DNA of 64,000 nt from Shewanella halotolerans (GCF_019457535.1 NZ_CP080417.1:2666001-2730000); one strand, 5' to 3'; positions 8,223 through 17,531 are shown, counted from the first letter of the stretch. Program-made: numbers and translations. Notes: a model not told the origin generated them from the letters alone.

Positions 8223-10274
8223 TTAATGGCCCAGGGCGAGCGCGTTATCTATGGTCAGCGGACTCAGCTTATCGGCTGGCGTAAAGCCAAACACCTGACC
8301 ATAAAAGGATAATTCGGCGTTGAGCGCGGCGATGCGATTCAACGGCTTCTTCACCCCGTGGCCCTCATCGTCAAATTGCAGGTAAGCCACGGGCACGCCC
8401 CGGCGTTTCAGCGCGGCGTAGATGGCCTCGGACTGCCTCGCGGGCACGATAGGATCCTTGGCCCCCTGCACCAGCAGCAGCGGCGCTTTGAGATCGTCTA
8501 AGTGATACAGTGGCGAGCGCTGACGGTAGAGGGGCGAGTTAGGTTTGAGCTCGCCGACCAAGTGATGCAGGTAGCCTTGCTCAAACTTATGGGTCTCCCG
8601 GTCAAGGGCCTCGAGATCGCTGATCCCCGAGTAGACCACACCGGCCTTGAAGGTATGATAGAAGGCCATCGCCGAGAGCACGCTGAAGCCGCCGGCACTC
8701 ATGCCGCGAATGGCTACCTTGTCGGCATCGACCCAGCCCTTGTCCATCACATAATCGGCGGCCTCGATGGCATCTTCCACCTCGGCCCGACCCCACAAAC
8801 CATAGAGACTCTGACGATAGTCACGGCCAAAGCCTGAGCTACCACGGTAATTGACATCCAGCACGGCGAAGCCGCGGCTGGTCCAAAACTGGATGTCCCG
8901 GCGAAAATTCAGACTGGCCCGCCAGGTGGGGCCGCCATGCAACATGACGATAAGCGGCGGGCGTTGGTCGTCCGGCGCGATATAATCTGGGTTCATGGGG
9001 CCGTAGAAGTAGCCATAAACCGGCAGCCCACTGATGTCGGAGGTGAACTGGATAGGCTCGGCACGTGAAATATAGCGTGGGTCAAGGGGCGTCACCCGGG
9101 GCGCATATACCCACTCGACACCCCGACCCCGAATGCGATAGATCCCCTTCTCCGGTGTTACCTTACTGCCGATGAAATAGACACCGTCCGGCCCTTTAAC
9201 CACCTGTTTAATCTCGGCAAACTCGGCGGCAATCGACTCACTGATCCCAAGCTGGGTATGCAGTCGTAGCAAATATGTCCTGCCCTCTGTCTGCACGCTG
9301 GCGATCAGTTGCTCCTCTGACTCGAAGGCATAGCTGTGGTTGCCCAGCAACCAGTCGGGCCGGGCAAATTCACCCGCCAATTCGAGCACAGGCAGGGCAT
9401 CGCCCTCAGGCGTGATGCGATAGAGGTTCCACCAGTTGTTAAAATCAGCCACCACATAGAGCTCACCGCCGGGGCTGTAGAGCGGCTGAGTGATGGCGCC
9501 TTTAAGATTAGCCAGCAGGCGTCTTGGGTTGTTGATGCCGCCCTTGGGATCGAGATCGGCAACCCAGAGCTCAGTGTTGTCCCAGGGCATATTAGGTTGC
9601 TGCCAGCTTATCCAGGCCAGCTGGCGATTATCCGGTGAGACACGGGGCGCGGCGTAAAAATCACTACCGCTGACCAGGGTCTCACCTTCGTTTTCAAAAT
9701 TGAGGTTTAACGCCACTATACTGGCGGTGGGTTCGCCAGCCAGGCGGTGATCTTCGCGCACACAGATGATGCGCGAACCTTTAGGGTAAGAGACGCAGTC
9801 GGCGTGACGCGTATCTGCTGGCGTTAGTGCCACGGGCGCCTGATTGGGGGCGATACGATAGAGGCGCTGATCGTCACTTTTCACCGCAAACAGGCTGTTA
9901 CCTATGGCCAGCACGGGGGCGCCGCCATACTCGTGCACCCGGCTCTTCACATCGAATTCGGGATCTATGATGCTCGCCACCTCACCCTTTGGCGTGAGCT
10001 TATTCACCCCCACCTTGCCGCCGCGACCTGCATCGGCCTGGGTGAAATAGAGTCCACCCTCCATGGGCCTGAGTACGCCGAAGCTGTCCGAGGGGGCGTA
10101 GACCTGCTTGGCGGAGAGAACCGAGTGCCAGCTGCCGTAATCGGCGATCAGACGGCCGCTACGCTTATCTCGGGGCTGTTCGGGAGACTCGACCTGAAAA
10201 AGGCGCATCGAAAGCACGGCGGCTACGGCCACCATGATCAGCACCAGAGTCAGGTTTTTGAACCGTCGCGCCAT
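8223..10274 (-). CDS. S9 family (prolyl oligopeptidase-like) peptidase
   Basis: A 683-residue exported peptidase. Residues 8-26 form a hydrophobic signal anchor or signal peptide. A beta-propeller region follows (about 60-400), then an alpha/beta-hydrolase domain with the nucleophile S526 in GMSAGG, an acid in KDPIVP and the histidine in DEGHGV near residue 645. Such enzymes cleave short peptides, often after proline or acylated residues; the exact specificity cannot be read here. There is no lipobox. A small membrane-protein gene lies 9 bases upstream on the same strand, so the two probably form an operon. Confidence 0.9.
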   Translation of the reverse strand: MARRFKNLTLVLIMVAVAAVLSMRLFQVESPEQPRDKRSGRLIADYGSWHSVLSAKQVYAPSDSFGVLRPMEGGLYFTQADAGRGGKVGVNKLTPKGEVASIIDPEFDVKSRVHEYGGAPVLAIGNSLFAVKSDDQRLYRIAPNQAPVALTPADTRHADCVSYPKGSRIICVREDHRLAGEPTASIVALNLNFENEGETLVSGSDFYAAPRVSPDNRQLAWISWQQPNMPWDNTELWVADLDPKGGINNPRRLLANLKGAITQPLYSPGGELYVVADFNNWWNLYRITPEGDALPVLELAGEFARPDWLLGNHSYAFESEEQLIASVQTEGRTYLLRLHTQLGISESIAAEFAEIKQVVKGPDGVYFIGSKVTPEKGIYRIRGRGVEWVYAPRVTPLDPRYISRAEPIQFTSDISGLPVYGYFYGPMNPDYIAPDDQRPPLIVMLHGGPTWRASLNFRRDIQFWTSRGFAVLDVNYRGSSGFGRDYRQSLYGLWGRAEVEDAIEAADYVMDKGWVDADKVAIRGMSAGGFSVLSAMAFYHTFKAGVVYSGISDLEALDRETHKFEQGYLHHLVGELKPNSPLYRQRSPLYHLDDLKAPLLLVQGAKDPIVPARQSEAIYAALKRRGVPVAYLQFDDEGHGVKKPLNRIAALNAELSFYGQVFGFTPADKLSPLTIDNALALGH

Positions 10275-10283
10275 AGTCTTATT

Positions 10284-10541
10284 TCACTTGAATTTATGCC
10301 AAAAGAATAACTTACGTCGCAACCACAGGAGAGTGAGCCTCTGCTTCTCACCGCTAAGACCGAAGTAGATACAGAGCCAGGGGGAGATCAGAATATACCA
10401 GGGTAAGAAGCTGGCCGTAGACTGGGTTATCAGCAGAAAGAAGAAACCAGCATAGATCACCACCACCCCAAGGACACCCACAATTAGCATCAGCGTCTTG
10501 GTTGCTTGTTCAAACCATATCATCTTTCTTTTATTACTCAT
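10284..10541 (-). CDS. Small two-helix membrane protein, unknown function
   Basis: An 85-residue protein with two predicted membrane helices (about 15-38 and 44-62), a basic N terminus (MSNKRK) and a strongly basic, aromatic C terminus rich in Arg, Lys, Trp and Phe. I do not recognise a family. It ends 9 bases before the S9 peptidase start, which suggests co-transcription. The left edge of an inverted-repeat element begins within 10 bases of its start codon, so the element may contribute part of the promoter region. Confidence 0.6.
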   Translation of the reverse strand: MSNKRKMIWFEQATKTLMLIVGVLGVVVIYAGFFFLLITQSTASFLPWYILISPWLCIYFGLSGEKQRLTLLWLRRKLFFWHKFK

Positions 10542-10547
10542 AAGGTT

Positions 10548-10709
10548 ATACCAATCGTGGTAAATAACTGATCATGCTAGCTTGTTAAAACTTCCGATAA
10601 CGGCGTTACGCTTTTTGATTGTAGAATAACTACTTATCGAAAAATCCTGCCTTGTTCTCGAACGTTTTTCCCGCGCTATTTCTGATCACATACTTACCGT
10701 GATTGGTAT
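10548..10709. mobile_element. MITE-like palindromic element, 162 bp
   Basis: The ends are 27-bp inverted repeats, left 10548-10574 and right 10683-10709, beginning ATACCAATC on each strand and ending TGATCA; 22 of 27 positions pair. The interior has no credible gene. The size and ends fit a dispersed, non-coding repeat of the kind common in Shewanella and Vibrio intergenic DNA. It directly abuts the next element. Confidence 0.75.
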
Positions 10710-10710
10710 T

Positions 10711-10979
10711 AGGGAAGGTGCGAACAAGTCGTCGCACAGCTCTGGCTTTGATAGCAGCGACAGTTCAAGGCATTCAACTGAGGGCATGCCGAGGCCTGCT
10801 GAAGTTGAATAACGCCGAAATGGTGTTGCTATCAAAGCCCCGCAGGGCGAGGCTTACAGCGGTATTTTCTGCGTTACAGTTCTTGCGAAGGACTAGGGCC
10901 ATTCGCTGCAAACTGTGCCTTGCATCTATCCACTTTAAGCACACGCAGAGCAAGCACGGGACTTATTCGCACCTTCCTT
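10711..10979. mobile_element. MITE-like element with GGAAGGTGCGAA ends, about 270 bp
   Basis: Terminal inverted repeats are GGAAGGTGCGAACAAGTC (10713-10730) and GACTTATTCGCACCTTCC (10960-10977), one mismatch in 18. Inside lies a long hairpin: GGCTTTGATAGCA pairs with TGCTATCAAAGCC, and nested within it ATTCAACT pairs with AGTTGAAT. A 92-codon frame through the element follows the repeat and looks like no protein family. No transposase is present, so it is non-autonomous. Confidence 0.75.
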
Positions 10980-11040
10980 AGATTACATCAAGTGGCACGC
11001 CTTAGCACATAGCGCCTTTACCAAGGATAGGCGTCGCCAT

Positions 11041-11065
11041 AAAAAAACGGGCACTGGGCCCGTTT
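11041..11065 (-). terminator. Terminator of the valine-type operon
   Basis: Read on the minus strand, AAACGGGC, a 5-base loop and GCCCGTTT are followed by further T residues (11041-11044). It lies 22 bases beyond the stop of the SDR gene and closes the seven-gene operon. Confidence 0.88.
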
Positions 11066-11086
11066 CGCACAACTATAATGAACGAC

Positions 11087-11845
11087 TTAGATGCGGATAC
11101 CGCCGTCTATTTCGAACACGCGACCGTTTACATAGTCGTTTTCGATGATGAACTTAACGGTAGAGGCGATTTCGCTTGCCTGGCCTAAGCGTCCAACCGG
11201 CACCATCTTCTCCAGACGCTCAAGTGCCTCAGGCTTCATGGCCGCCGTCATCTCTGTCTCGATAACACCCGGCGCCACCGCGGCGCTACGGATATTGTAG
11301 CGTGCCAGCTCTTTCGCCCAGCCCACAGACATAGCGGCAACGCCCGCCTTAGAGGCCGCGTAGTTGGTCTGGCCAATGTTACCCGCCTTCGCCAGGCTAG
11401 AGATGTTAACGATAACACCCTGCTGCTTAGAGGTGATCATCGCCGCTGCGGCTTCGCGTCCGCAGAGGAAAGAGCCCGTCAGGTTAACATTGATCACCGC
11501 CTGGAACTGCGCCAGCGACATGCGATCTGTTACCTCACCCTCTTTGGCCTTCACCAGCATGCCGTCGAGCAGAATCCCCGCGTTGTTAACCAGCACGTTA
11601 ACCTGGCCGAAATCTTCGAGGATATAACCGAAACCGGCAACCACATCTTCTTCATCGGTAATGTCGAAGGCGTAACCTTGCACCTCAGTGGTATCGCCGA
11701 TGTCGGCACAGGCGCGCTCTAGCTTCTCCTGATCCACATCGATAAGTGCCAGCTTGGCACCCGCAGCGGCAAGTTCTTGGGCCATCGCAAAACCTAAACC
11801 ACCGGCACCACCTGTGATGACAACAACCTTATCTTTTAAATCCAT
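11087..11845 (-). CDS. SDR family oxidoreductase (probable short-chain 3-hydroxyacyl-CoA dehydrogenase)
   Basis: A 252-residue classical short-chain dehydrogenase. The cofactor motif TGGAGGLG is at about residues 12-19, NNAG at about 92-95, the catalytic Ser in NISSLAKAG, and YAASK holds the Tyr/Lys pair. The frame extends 24 codons upstream, but the ATG at 11845 begins the fold exactly (MDLKDKVVVITGG) and lies 4 bases after the mmsB stop. As the last gene of a branched-chain amino-acid operon it may oxidise 2-methyl-3-hydroxybutyryl-CoA in isoleucine breakdown, which would suit the thiolase at the head of the operon. Annotation as a FabG-like reductase would be equally compatible with the motifs. 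Confidence 0.85.
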   Translation of the reverse strand: MDLKDKVVVITGGAGGLGFAMAQELAAAGAKLALIDVDQEKLERACADIGDTTEVQGYAFDITDEEDVVAGFGYILEDFGQVNVLVNNAGILLDGMLVKAKEGEVTDRMSLAQFQAVINVNLTGSFLCGREAAAAMITSKQQGVIVNISSLAKAGNIGQTNYAASKAGVAAMSVGWAKELARYNIRSAAVAPGVIETEMTAAMKPEALERLEKMVPVGRLGQASEIASTVKFIIENDYVNGRVFEIDGGIRI

Positions 11846-11849
11846 CAAC

Positions 11850-12749
11850 TTACCCTTTTTTATTAAACTGCTCAAAAATACTGGAGAAATCACGCTTACC
11901 ATTGCCCTGACGGGCATGATTCACGTACAGGCTACGGGCCAAGGCGCCCATTGGGGTGCTCGAGTTAGAGAGCAAGGCCGCCTCCTGGGACAGACCTAAG
12001 TCTTTCACCATAAGATCAACCATGAATCCACCCTGGTAACCATTTGATGATGGCACGTTTTCCATCACATCTGGACAAGGATTATATTTATCTAGCGTCC
12101 AATTACCACCACTACTGACCTTCATGATCTCAGAGAGCACCTTAGGATCCAGTCCATGGTCGATCCCCATCTGAATCGACTCGCTGGTGCCGACCATGAG
12201 TACAGACAAGAGCATGTTGTTACAGATCTTGGCTACCTGACCGGCGCCCGGGCCGCCTGCGTGGAAGATATTGGCGCCCATAACATTCAGCACGCCTTGG
12301 GCCTGCTCGAAGGCGGTATCGCTGCCGCCACAGATGAAGGTCAGGGTACCAGCCGCCGCACCGGCTGTGCCGCCCGATACTGGCGCATCGATAAACTCGA
12401 GTCCCTTGGCCTTGGCCTGCTCGGCGACAAAACGCGCGCTCTCGGCGTCTATGGTAGAACAGTCGATGAGCAGGGTGCCGTTGGCTACCACATCTATGAT
12501 GCCTTTGTTCTGCTCATCTCCCAGATAGAGACTGCGCACATGCTTGCCCGCAGGCAACATGGTAATCACCACATCGGCCGCCGCCGCTGCCGCGCAGGCA
12601 CTCGGCGCCTGCATGGCGCCCTCCTCGACCACATGGCTCAGGGCCGCCTGAGAGAGGTCGAAGGCCTTAACCGTGTAGCCAGCCTTCACCAGGTTGACCG
12701 CCATCGGGCCACCCATGTTACCTAATCCGATAAATGCAACTGTATTCAT
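11850..12749 (-). CDS. mmsB: 3-hydroxyisobutyrate dehydrogenase
   Basis: This 299-residue NAD-dependent enzyme converts 3-hydroxyisobutyrate to methylmalonate semialdehyde in valine breakdown. The N terminus shows the Rossmann motif GLGNMGGPMA (about 7-16). The substrate-binding DAPVSGGTAGA signature is near residue 121, and the catalytic lysine lies in GAGQVAKICNN near residue 170. The product would be the substrate of MmsA, encoded in the same operon. The upstream hydrolase gene ends 36 bases away and the SDR gene starts 4 bases downstream. Confidence 0.95.
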   Translation of the reverse strand: MNTVAFIGLGNMGGPMAVNLVKAGYTVKAFDLSQAALSHVVEEGAMQAPSACAAAAAADVVITMLPAGKHVRSLYLGDEQNKGIIDVVANGTLLIDCSTIDAESARFVAEQAKAKGLEFIDAPVSGGTAGAAAGTLTFICGGSDTAFEQAQGVLNVMGANIFHAGGPGAGQVAKICNNMLLSVLMVGTSESIQMGIDHGLDPKVLSEIMKVSSGGNWTLDKYNPCPDVMENVPSSNGYQGGFMVDLMVKDLGLSQEAALLSNSSTPMGALARSLYVNHARQGNGKRDFSSIFEQFNKKG

Positions 12750-12785
12750 GTTTTGCTCCTTTTCCTCAGGCTTTGCCTGAAAAAA

Positions 12786-13916
12786 TTATTGGCCTAAGGT
12801 GCGCAGTGGATCGTTTTGCGGATCCCATGGCGAGGTCATCAGTGACTTGACCATCTCTTGTGGAACGGCTTCGACGGTGTCATACAGCCATTGGGGCTGA
12901 CGGTCCTTATCGATAAGCAGTGCCCTCACCCCTTCGGCAAAATCACCGATTGAGCAGCAGTTACAGCTCAGTCCCAACTCCAACTGGAAGACCTGACTCA
13001 GACTCAACTCAGTGCCAAGTAGCGACTGCTGATAGACCAGGTGCAGACTCAGCGGGCTACCGGCCAGCATGGTGCTTAGGGCGCGTGAAAGCCAAGGCTC
13101 GGCGTCTTCAACCGCCTTCACTCTGGTCATTATCTCATTGAGGTCACCGTCCATCAGGGCGTCGATCTCGGCTTGATGCTGCTCGAGGATACACTCGCCC
13201 ATCGGCTGGGCGCAGCGGCTCGACATCGCCTCAAGCAGCGCGTTGAGCTTGCCGTGATTGGCGCAAACATCGCTCTCCCAGTCGATGCTTGAAAGCGCAT
13301 CGAACAGCGGCTGCTTATCACTTGAATTCAGGTAGTGATTACCCAGGCCAACATAGAAGGCGTCGGCGCCATCCATATTATAGGCGGTCATGCCCAGGAA
13401 ACGGCCCATATGGCCAGGCATACGGTTGAGGAAGTAACTGCCGCCCACATCGGGATAGAGGCCTATGGTCACCTCTGGCATGGCGATACGTGAACGCTCG
13501 GTCACCACGCGGTGACTGGCACCGGCCATCAGGCCGAGGCCACCGCCCATGACGATGCCATCACCCCACACAAGCACTGGCTTGTCGAAGGTATGCAGCA
13601 GGTGATCGAGAAAATATTCTCGGGTAAAGAAGTCCTGAGTCACCTCGGGGATCTCGCCCGGCAGCTCACGGGCAGCCTGATAGAGGGCGCGTACATCGCC
13701 ACCGGCGCAGAAGGCCTTCTCACCCGCACCGTCAAGTACCACCATGGCGATGGCGTCATCGTCGGCCCAGGCGGTGAGCTGAGTAGTCAGCGCGCGCACC
13801 ATCTCCATGTTGAGGGCATTAAGTGCCTTCTCCATATTGAGGGTAGCCACGCCCACCAGCTTACCCGATAGGGTGCCTAGGGTCTGAAAAACCACACAAT
13901 TAGTCTGCTCAGTCAT
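12786..13916 (-). CDS. 3-hydroxyisobutyryl-CoA hydrolase (enoyl-CoA hydratase/isomerase superfamily)
   Basis: A 376-residue crotonase-fold protein, about 110 residues longer than a standard hydratase, as is usual for 3-hydroxyisobutyryl-CoA hydrolase. The oxyanion-hole region (FCAGGDVRALY) and the catalytic segment MPEVTIGLYPDVGGSY fit that family. It would free 3-hydroxyisobutyrate from CoA before MmsB acts. Its ATG overlaps the stop of the preceding hydratase gene (TAATG), which points to translational coupling. Confidence 0.92.
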   Translation of the reverse strand: MTEQTNCVVFQTLGTLSGKLVGVATLNMEKALNALNMEMVRALTTQLTAWADDDAIAMVVLDGAGEKAFCAGGDVRALYQAARELPGEIPEVTQDFFTREYFLDHLLHTFDKPVLVWGDGIVMGGGLGLMAGASHRVVTERSRIAMPEVTIGLYPDVGGSYFLNRMPGHMGRFLGMTAYNMDGADAFYVGLGNHYLNSSDKQPLFDALSSIDWESDVCANHGKLNALLEAMSSRCAQPMGECILEQHQAEIDALMDGDLNEIMTRVKAVEDAEPWLSRALSTMLAGSPLSLHLVYQQSLLGTELSLSQVFQLELGLSCNCCSIGDFAEGVRALLIDKDRQPQWLYDTVEAVPQEMVKSLMTSPWDPQNDPLRTLGQ

Positions 13917-14689
13917 TAGCGGTTCTTCCAGTTTGCTTTGCGCTTCTCCAGGAAGGCGTTAACCCCTTCGGCCTGATCTTCGGTATCGAACAGGCCAACG
14001 AACAGCTCACGCTCTAGTGGCAGCGCCTGAGTGCGCGGCATGGCGCGGCCCGATTGGATCAGCTGCTTACACACGGTCACGCTGCTTGGGCTCTGGTTAG
14101 CCACCTTCTCGGCCAGCGCCATGGCGGCATCAAGGGCTGCTCCCTTGTCGACCACCTCTTCGATAAGACCAATACTCAACGCCTTGTCGGCGCCTACACG
14201 CTCACCGCAGAGGATCATGCGCTTGGCCCAGCCTTCGCCCACCAGGGCCGTCAGGTTCTGGGTACCGCCGGCACATGGCAGCAGGCCGACTGTGGCTTCA
14301 GGCAGCGCCATCACGGCCTGAGCCTCGGCGATACGGATATCACAGGCCAGTGCAACCTCTAGGCCACCGCCCATGGCGTAGCCGTTGATGGCGGCGATAG
14401 AGACGCCGCGGAAACCGCTCAGGGCCTCGAAGGCCTCGCCAAAGTGTTTTGCCATGGTGGCGGCGTTACCCTTGTCGCCGTCGGCAAATAACTTGAGATC
14501 GGCGCCGGCGCTGAAAAATTTCTCGCCTTCGCCGGTCAGTACCAGGGCGTAGATCTCCTTGTTCGCGTTCAGCTCGGTCACCTTCTGCTTAAGCAGGGCC
14601 AGGCTGTCGGCCGTCCAGGTGTTGGCCGGTGGGTTGTTCATGGTCAGTACGGCGGTATGGCCGATGATCTGTTCAACTATCGCTGTCAT
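13916..14689 (-). CDS. Enoyl-CoA hydratase
   Basis: A 257-residue crotonase-family enzyme that should hydrate methacrylyl-CoA (and related enoyl-CoAs) to the 3-hydroxyacyl-CoA. The oxyanion region reads FSAGADLKLF near residue 62, a glycine-rich GYAMGGGLE motif follows near 105, and the catalytic Glu lies in PEATVGLLPCAGG. The length is that of a single-function hydratase. Its stop overlaps the start of the hydrolase gene, the next step of the pathway, and its start is 15 bases after the acyl-CoA dehydrogenase stop. Confidence 0.92.
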   Translation of the reverse strand: MTAIVEQIIGHTAVLTMNNPPANTWTADSLALLKQKVTELNANKEIYALVLTGEGEKFFSAGADLKLFADGDKGNAATMAKHFGEAFEALSGFRGVSIAAINGYAMGGGLEVALACDIRIAEAQAVMALPEATVGLLPCAGGTQNLTALVGEGWAKRMILCGERVGADKALSIGLIEEVVDKGAALDAAMALAEKVANQSPSSVTVCKQLIQSGRAMPRTQALPLERELFVGLFDTEDQAEGVNAFLEKRKANWKNR

Positions 14690-14704
14690 CTCTCTTCTCC
14701 CTGA

Positions 14705-15862
14705 CTATAAGATTTGGCTGGCGTTTTCGTCGAGTAGACGACGGGCAATGATGAGACGCATGATCTCATTGGTGCCCTCTAGGATTTGGTGCACGCGCAC
14801 GTCGCGGAAATGACGCTCCAGCGGATATTCGCGGATATAACCATAGCCGCCGTGTAGCTGCAGCGCGCTGTCACACACGTTAAAGCCCACGTCGGTGGCA
14901 AAGCGTTTCGCCATGGCGCAGTAGGCGGTCGCCTCTGGATCGCCAGAGTCGAGTTTAAAGGCAGCCAGACGCACCATCTGACGGGCGGCCACCAGCTCGG
15001 TCGCCATGTCGGCCAGCTTGAATTGCAGCGCCTGGAAGGCGGCGATTGGCTTACCAAACTGCTGACGCTCGTTCATATATTGCTGGGCGCGCTCCAGCGC
15101 CGCCTGGGCGGTACCCACAGAACAGGTGGCGATGTTGATACGACCGCCGTCTAGGCCCTTCATGGCGAAAGTAAAGCCCTGGCCCTCTTCACCCAGTAGG
15201 TTAGTCACAGGCACACGCACCTTGTCGAAGGTGATCTCACGGGTCGGCTGGGCGTTCCAGCCCATCTTATCTTCCGCCTTACCGTAGGTGATCCCTGCGG
15301 CATCGGCCGGAATGGCGATGGCCGAGATCCCCTTAGGACCGGCGTCGCCGGTGCGGCACATGACGACCAATAGCTCGGTAGAGCCTGCACCCGAGATAAA
15401 CATCTTGGCGCCTGAGATCACATACTCATCGCCTTCACGTACCGCTTTGGTCTTGAGTGACGCCGCGTCACTACCCGCCCCCGCCTCGGTCAGACAGTAT
15501 GAGGCCAGCTTGTTACCTGTGGTCAGCGCCTCAGACCACTCATCGCGCAGTGTCTGAGAGCCAAAGCTGGTCACCATCCAGGTGGCCATGTTGTGAATGG
15601 TCAGCATGGCGGTGGTGGCGGTACAGCCCATGGCGAGCTGCTCGAAAATAATGGATGAATCCAGACGTGACAGGCCCATGCCACCTTCCGACTCGGGCGA
15701 GTAGAGCGAGCAGAAACCCAGCTCACCGGCTTTTTGGATCACGTCTTTAGGAAAATGATGTTCTTCGTCCCACTTGGCGGCAAAGGGTGCCAGCTCTTCC
15801 TGGGCGAATTGGGTAGCCAGTTCGGCGAACTGACGTTGGTCTTCATTCAGATTAAAATCCAT
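14705..15862 (-). CDS. Acyl-CoA dehydrogenase, probably isobutyryl/2-methyl-branched-chain
   Basis: A 385-residue flavoprotein of the acyl-CoA dehydrogenase family, which oxidises a short acyl-CoA to the 2,3-enoyl form and hands electrons to electron-transfer flavoprotein. Family signatures are visible: CLTEAGAGSDAAS (about 125-137), QLHGGYGYI near residue 340, and the catalytic Glu in EGTNEIMR close to the C terminus. The operon partners suggest isobutyryl-CoA or 2-methylbutyryl-CoA as substrate. The start at 15862 is preceded by an AAGGAGAG ribosome-binding site. Confidence 0.93.
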   Translation of the reverse strand: MDFNLNEDQRQFAELATQFAQEELAPFAAKWDEEHHFPKDVIQKAGELGFCSLYSPESEGGMGLSRLDSSIIFEQLAMGCTATTAMLTIHNMATWMVTSFGSQTLRDEWSEALTTGNKLASYCLTEAGAGSDAASLKTKAVREGDEYVISGAKMFISGAGSTELLVVMCRTGDAGPKGISAIAIPADAAGITYGKAEDKMGWNAQPTREITFDKVRVPVTNLLGEEGQGFTFAMKGLDGGRINIATCSVGTAQAALERAQQYMNERQQFGKPIAAFQALQFKLADMATELVAARQMVRLAAFKLDSGDPEATAYCAMAKRFATDVGFNVCDSALQLHGGYGYIREYPLERHFRDVRVHQILEGTNEIMRLIIARRLLDENASQIL

Positions 15863-15967
15863 CTGATCTCTCCTTTCGCGCCTTTGTATTTGCCCTGGGC
15901 CTTTTTATTTGGCTCCAGTACCCGGCTTATTTATGGCGGCGCTTAACTTATTGAAGGCTAGTAATGA

Positions 15968-16001
15968 TAAAAGCGATTCGGCCCCGGCCTTATCGCTTTT
16001 A
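15968..16001. promoter_or_regulatory. Intercistronic hairpin in the valine-type operon
   Basis: Arms TAAAAGCGAT (15968-15977) and ATCGCTTTTA (15992-16001) pair perfectly around a GC-rich 14-base loop. It lies between mmsA and the acyl-CoA dehydrogenase gene, 25 bases after the mmsA stop. It may be an RNA-stability or partial-attenuation element; a T-tract follows only within the stem, so it is not a typical terminator. Confidence 0.7.
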
Positions 16002-16025
16002 CCTTGCAAGGTCTCTTGCTATCCC

Positions 16026-17531
16026 TTATTTCAGGGCAATCGTCATGTTAGGCGCATGGTGCTCCGCCTCGACGATATCTGTCTCGAACCAACGAGCGGT
16101 AATAGTCTTGGTCTCTGTGTAGAAGCGCACCGCCTGCTTACCATAGGCGTGTTGATCGCCGTAGAAGCTGCCCTTCCAACCGGTGAACGAGAAGAATGGC
16201 AGTGGCACAGGAATTGGCACGTTGATCCCTACCTGACCCACTTCGATGTTGTGTTGATACTTACGGGCCGCGGCGCCGCAAGCGGTGAAGATAGAGGTGC
16301 CGTTACCGTATGGGCTGTTGTTGACCAGTTCGATCGCCTCTTCCAGCGACTCGACTTCCATGCAGCAGAGCACAGGGCCGAAGATCTCTTCCTTGTAGAT
16401 GCTCATGTCTGTGGTCACATTGGTAAACATGGTTGGGCCAACCCAGTTGCCGTTTTCATAGCCTTCGACGGTGAAATCGCTACCGTCCAGCAGACACTCG
16501 GCGCCCTCTTCCTTACCCTGGGCAATCAACTTAAGCACACGCTCCTTGGCGGCCGGGCTGATAACTGGGCCATAGGCCGCGTCTTTATCGTCCCATACGC
16601 CGGGTCTGACCTTGGCGATGGCGTCACGCAGCTCAGGGATCCACTTCTTGGCTTCGCCGACAAACACCGCTACCGACAGGGCCATACAGCGCTGACCGGC
16701 CGCGCCCACAGAGGCGCCTACCAGGTTGTTGATCACCTGCTGCTTGTTGGCATCTGGCATGATGACGCAGTGGTTCTTGGCACCGGCAAAGGCCTGAACG
16801 CGCTTGAGGTTGTCGGTACCTGTCTTATAGATGTACTGACCCACGCCCACAGAGCCAACGAAAGAGATCGCCTTGATATCCTGATGGCTTAGCAGCACGT
16901 CTACCGCCGTCTTGTCGCCATGTACCAGCTGCAGTACGCCTTTAGGCGCGCCAGCTTCTTCGAACAGCTCAACCAGACGCTGTGGCGTCAGCGGATCTTG
17001 CTCTGATGGCTTCAGTACGAAGGTGTTACCGCAGGCGATCGCCAGTGGGAACATCCACAGTGGGATCATCGCCGGGAAGTTAAACGGCGTAATACCGGCA
17101 CACACCCCCAGCGGCTGGGTGTAGCTATAGGTGTCAATGCTGCGGGCCACGTTTTCAACGGTTTCGCCCATGATCAGGCTGGCGATATTACAGGCATGCT
17201 CAGCCACCTCGATACCGCGCCATACATCGCCCTTGGCATCTTCGAAGGTCTTACCGGTTTCCTGGGCCAGGATGGTGGCGATCTCATCGTGATGCAGCTT
17301 TAGCAGGTGCTGGTAACGGAACATGACGCGCGCACGCTCAGACACAGGCACCTCTTTCCAGGTAGCAAAGGCTTGCTTGGCGCTGGCGATCGCGGTTTCA
17401 ACTTCTTCTACCGTAGCGGCGTTGATGGTGGCAATCACCTCGTTGTTCGCCGGGTTGGTGACAGAGATCTGTTGCTGGCCGCTACCTAAAATAAACTGAC
17501 CGTCGATGTAATGTTTTACTTGAGTTGTCAT
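16026..17531 (-). CDS. mmsA: Methylmalonate-semialdehyde dehydrogenase (CoA-acylating)
   Basis: A 501-residue aldehyde dehydrogenase-family enzyme that converts methylmalonate semialdehyde to propionyl-CoA, the final step of valine degradation. The cofactor segment FVGSVGVGQYIY is near residue 227, and the nucleophilic cysteine lies in AAGQRCMALS near 287. The C-terminal PLPFFSFTGWKGSFYGD is characteristic of MmsA. A 135-base gap separates it from the thiolase gene upstream, so an additional internal promoter is possible, although I do not see a clear one. Confidence 0.95.
   Translation of the reverse strand: MTTQVKHYIDGQFILGSGQQQISVTNPANNEVIATINAATVEEVETAIASAKQAFATWKEVPVSERARVMFRYQHLLKLHHDEIATILAQETGKTFEDAKGDVWRGIEVAEHACNIASLIMGETVENVARSIDTYSYTQPLGVCAGITPFNFPAMIPLWMFPLAIACGNTFVLKPSEQDPLTPQRLVELFEEAGAPKGVLQLVHGDKTAVDVLLSHQDIKAISFVGSVGVGQYIYKTGTDNLKRVQAFAGAKNHCVIMPDANKQQVINNLVGASVGAAGQRCMALSVAVFVGEAKKWIPELRDAIAKVRPGVWDDKDAAYGPVISPAAKERVLKLIAQGKEEGAECLLDGSDFTVEGYENGNWVGPTMFTNVTTDMSIYKEEIFGPVLCCMEVESLEEAIELVNNSPYGNGTSIFTACGAAARKYQHNIEVGQVGINVPIPVPLPFFSFTGWKGSFYGDQHAYGKQAVRFYTETKTITARWFETDIVEAEHHAPNMTIALK

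Noticed and set aside
10703..10981. 92-codon frame through the second inverted-repeat element
   Set aside because: It lies entirely in the repeat and its hairpin, has no ribosome-binding site, and looks like no protein family.
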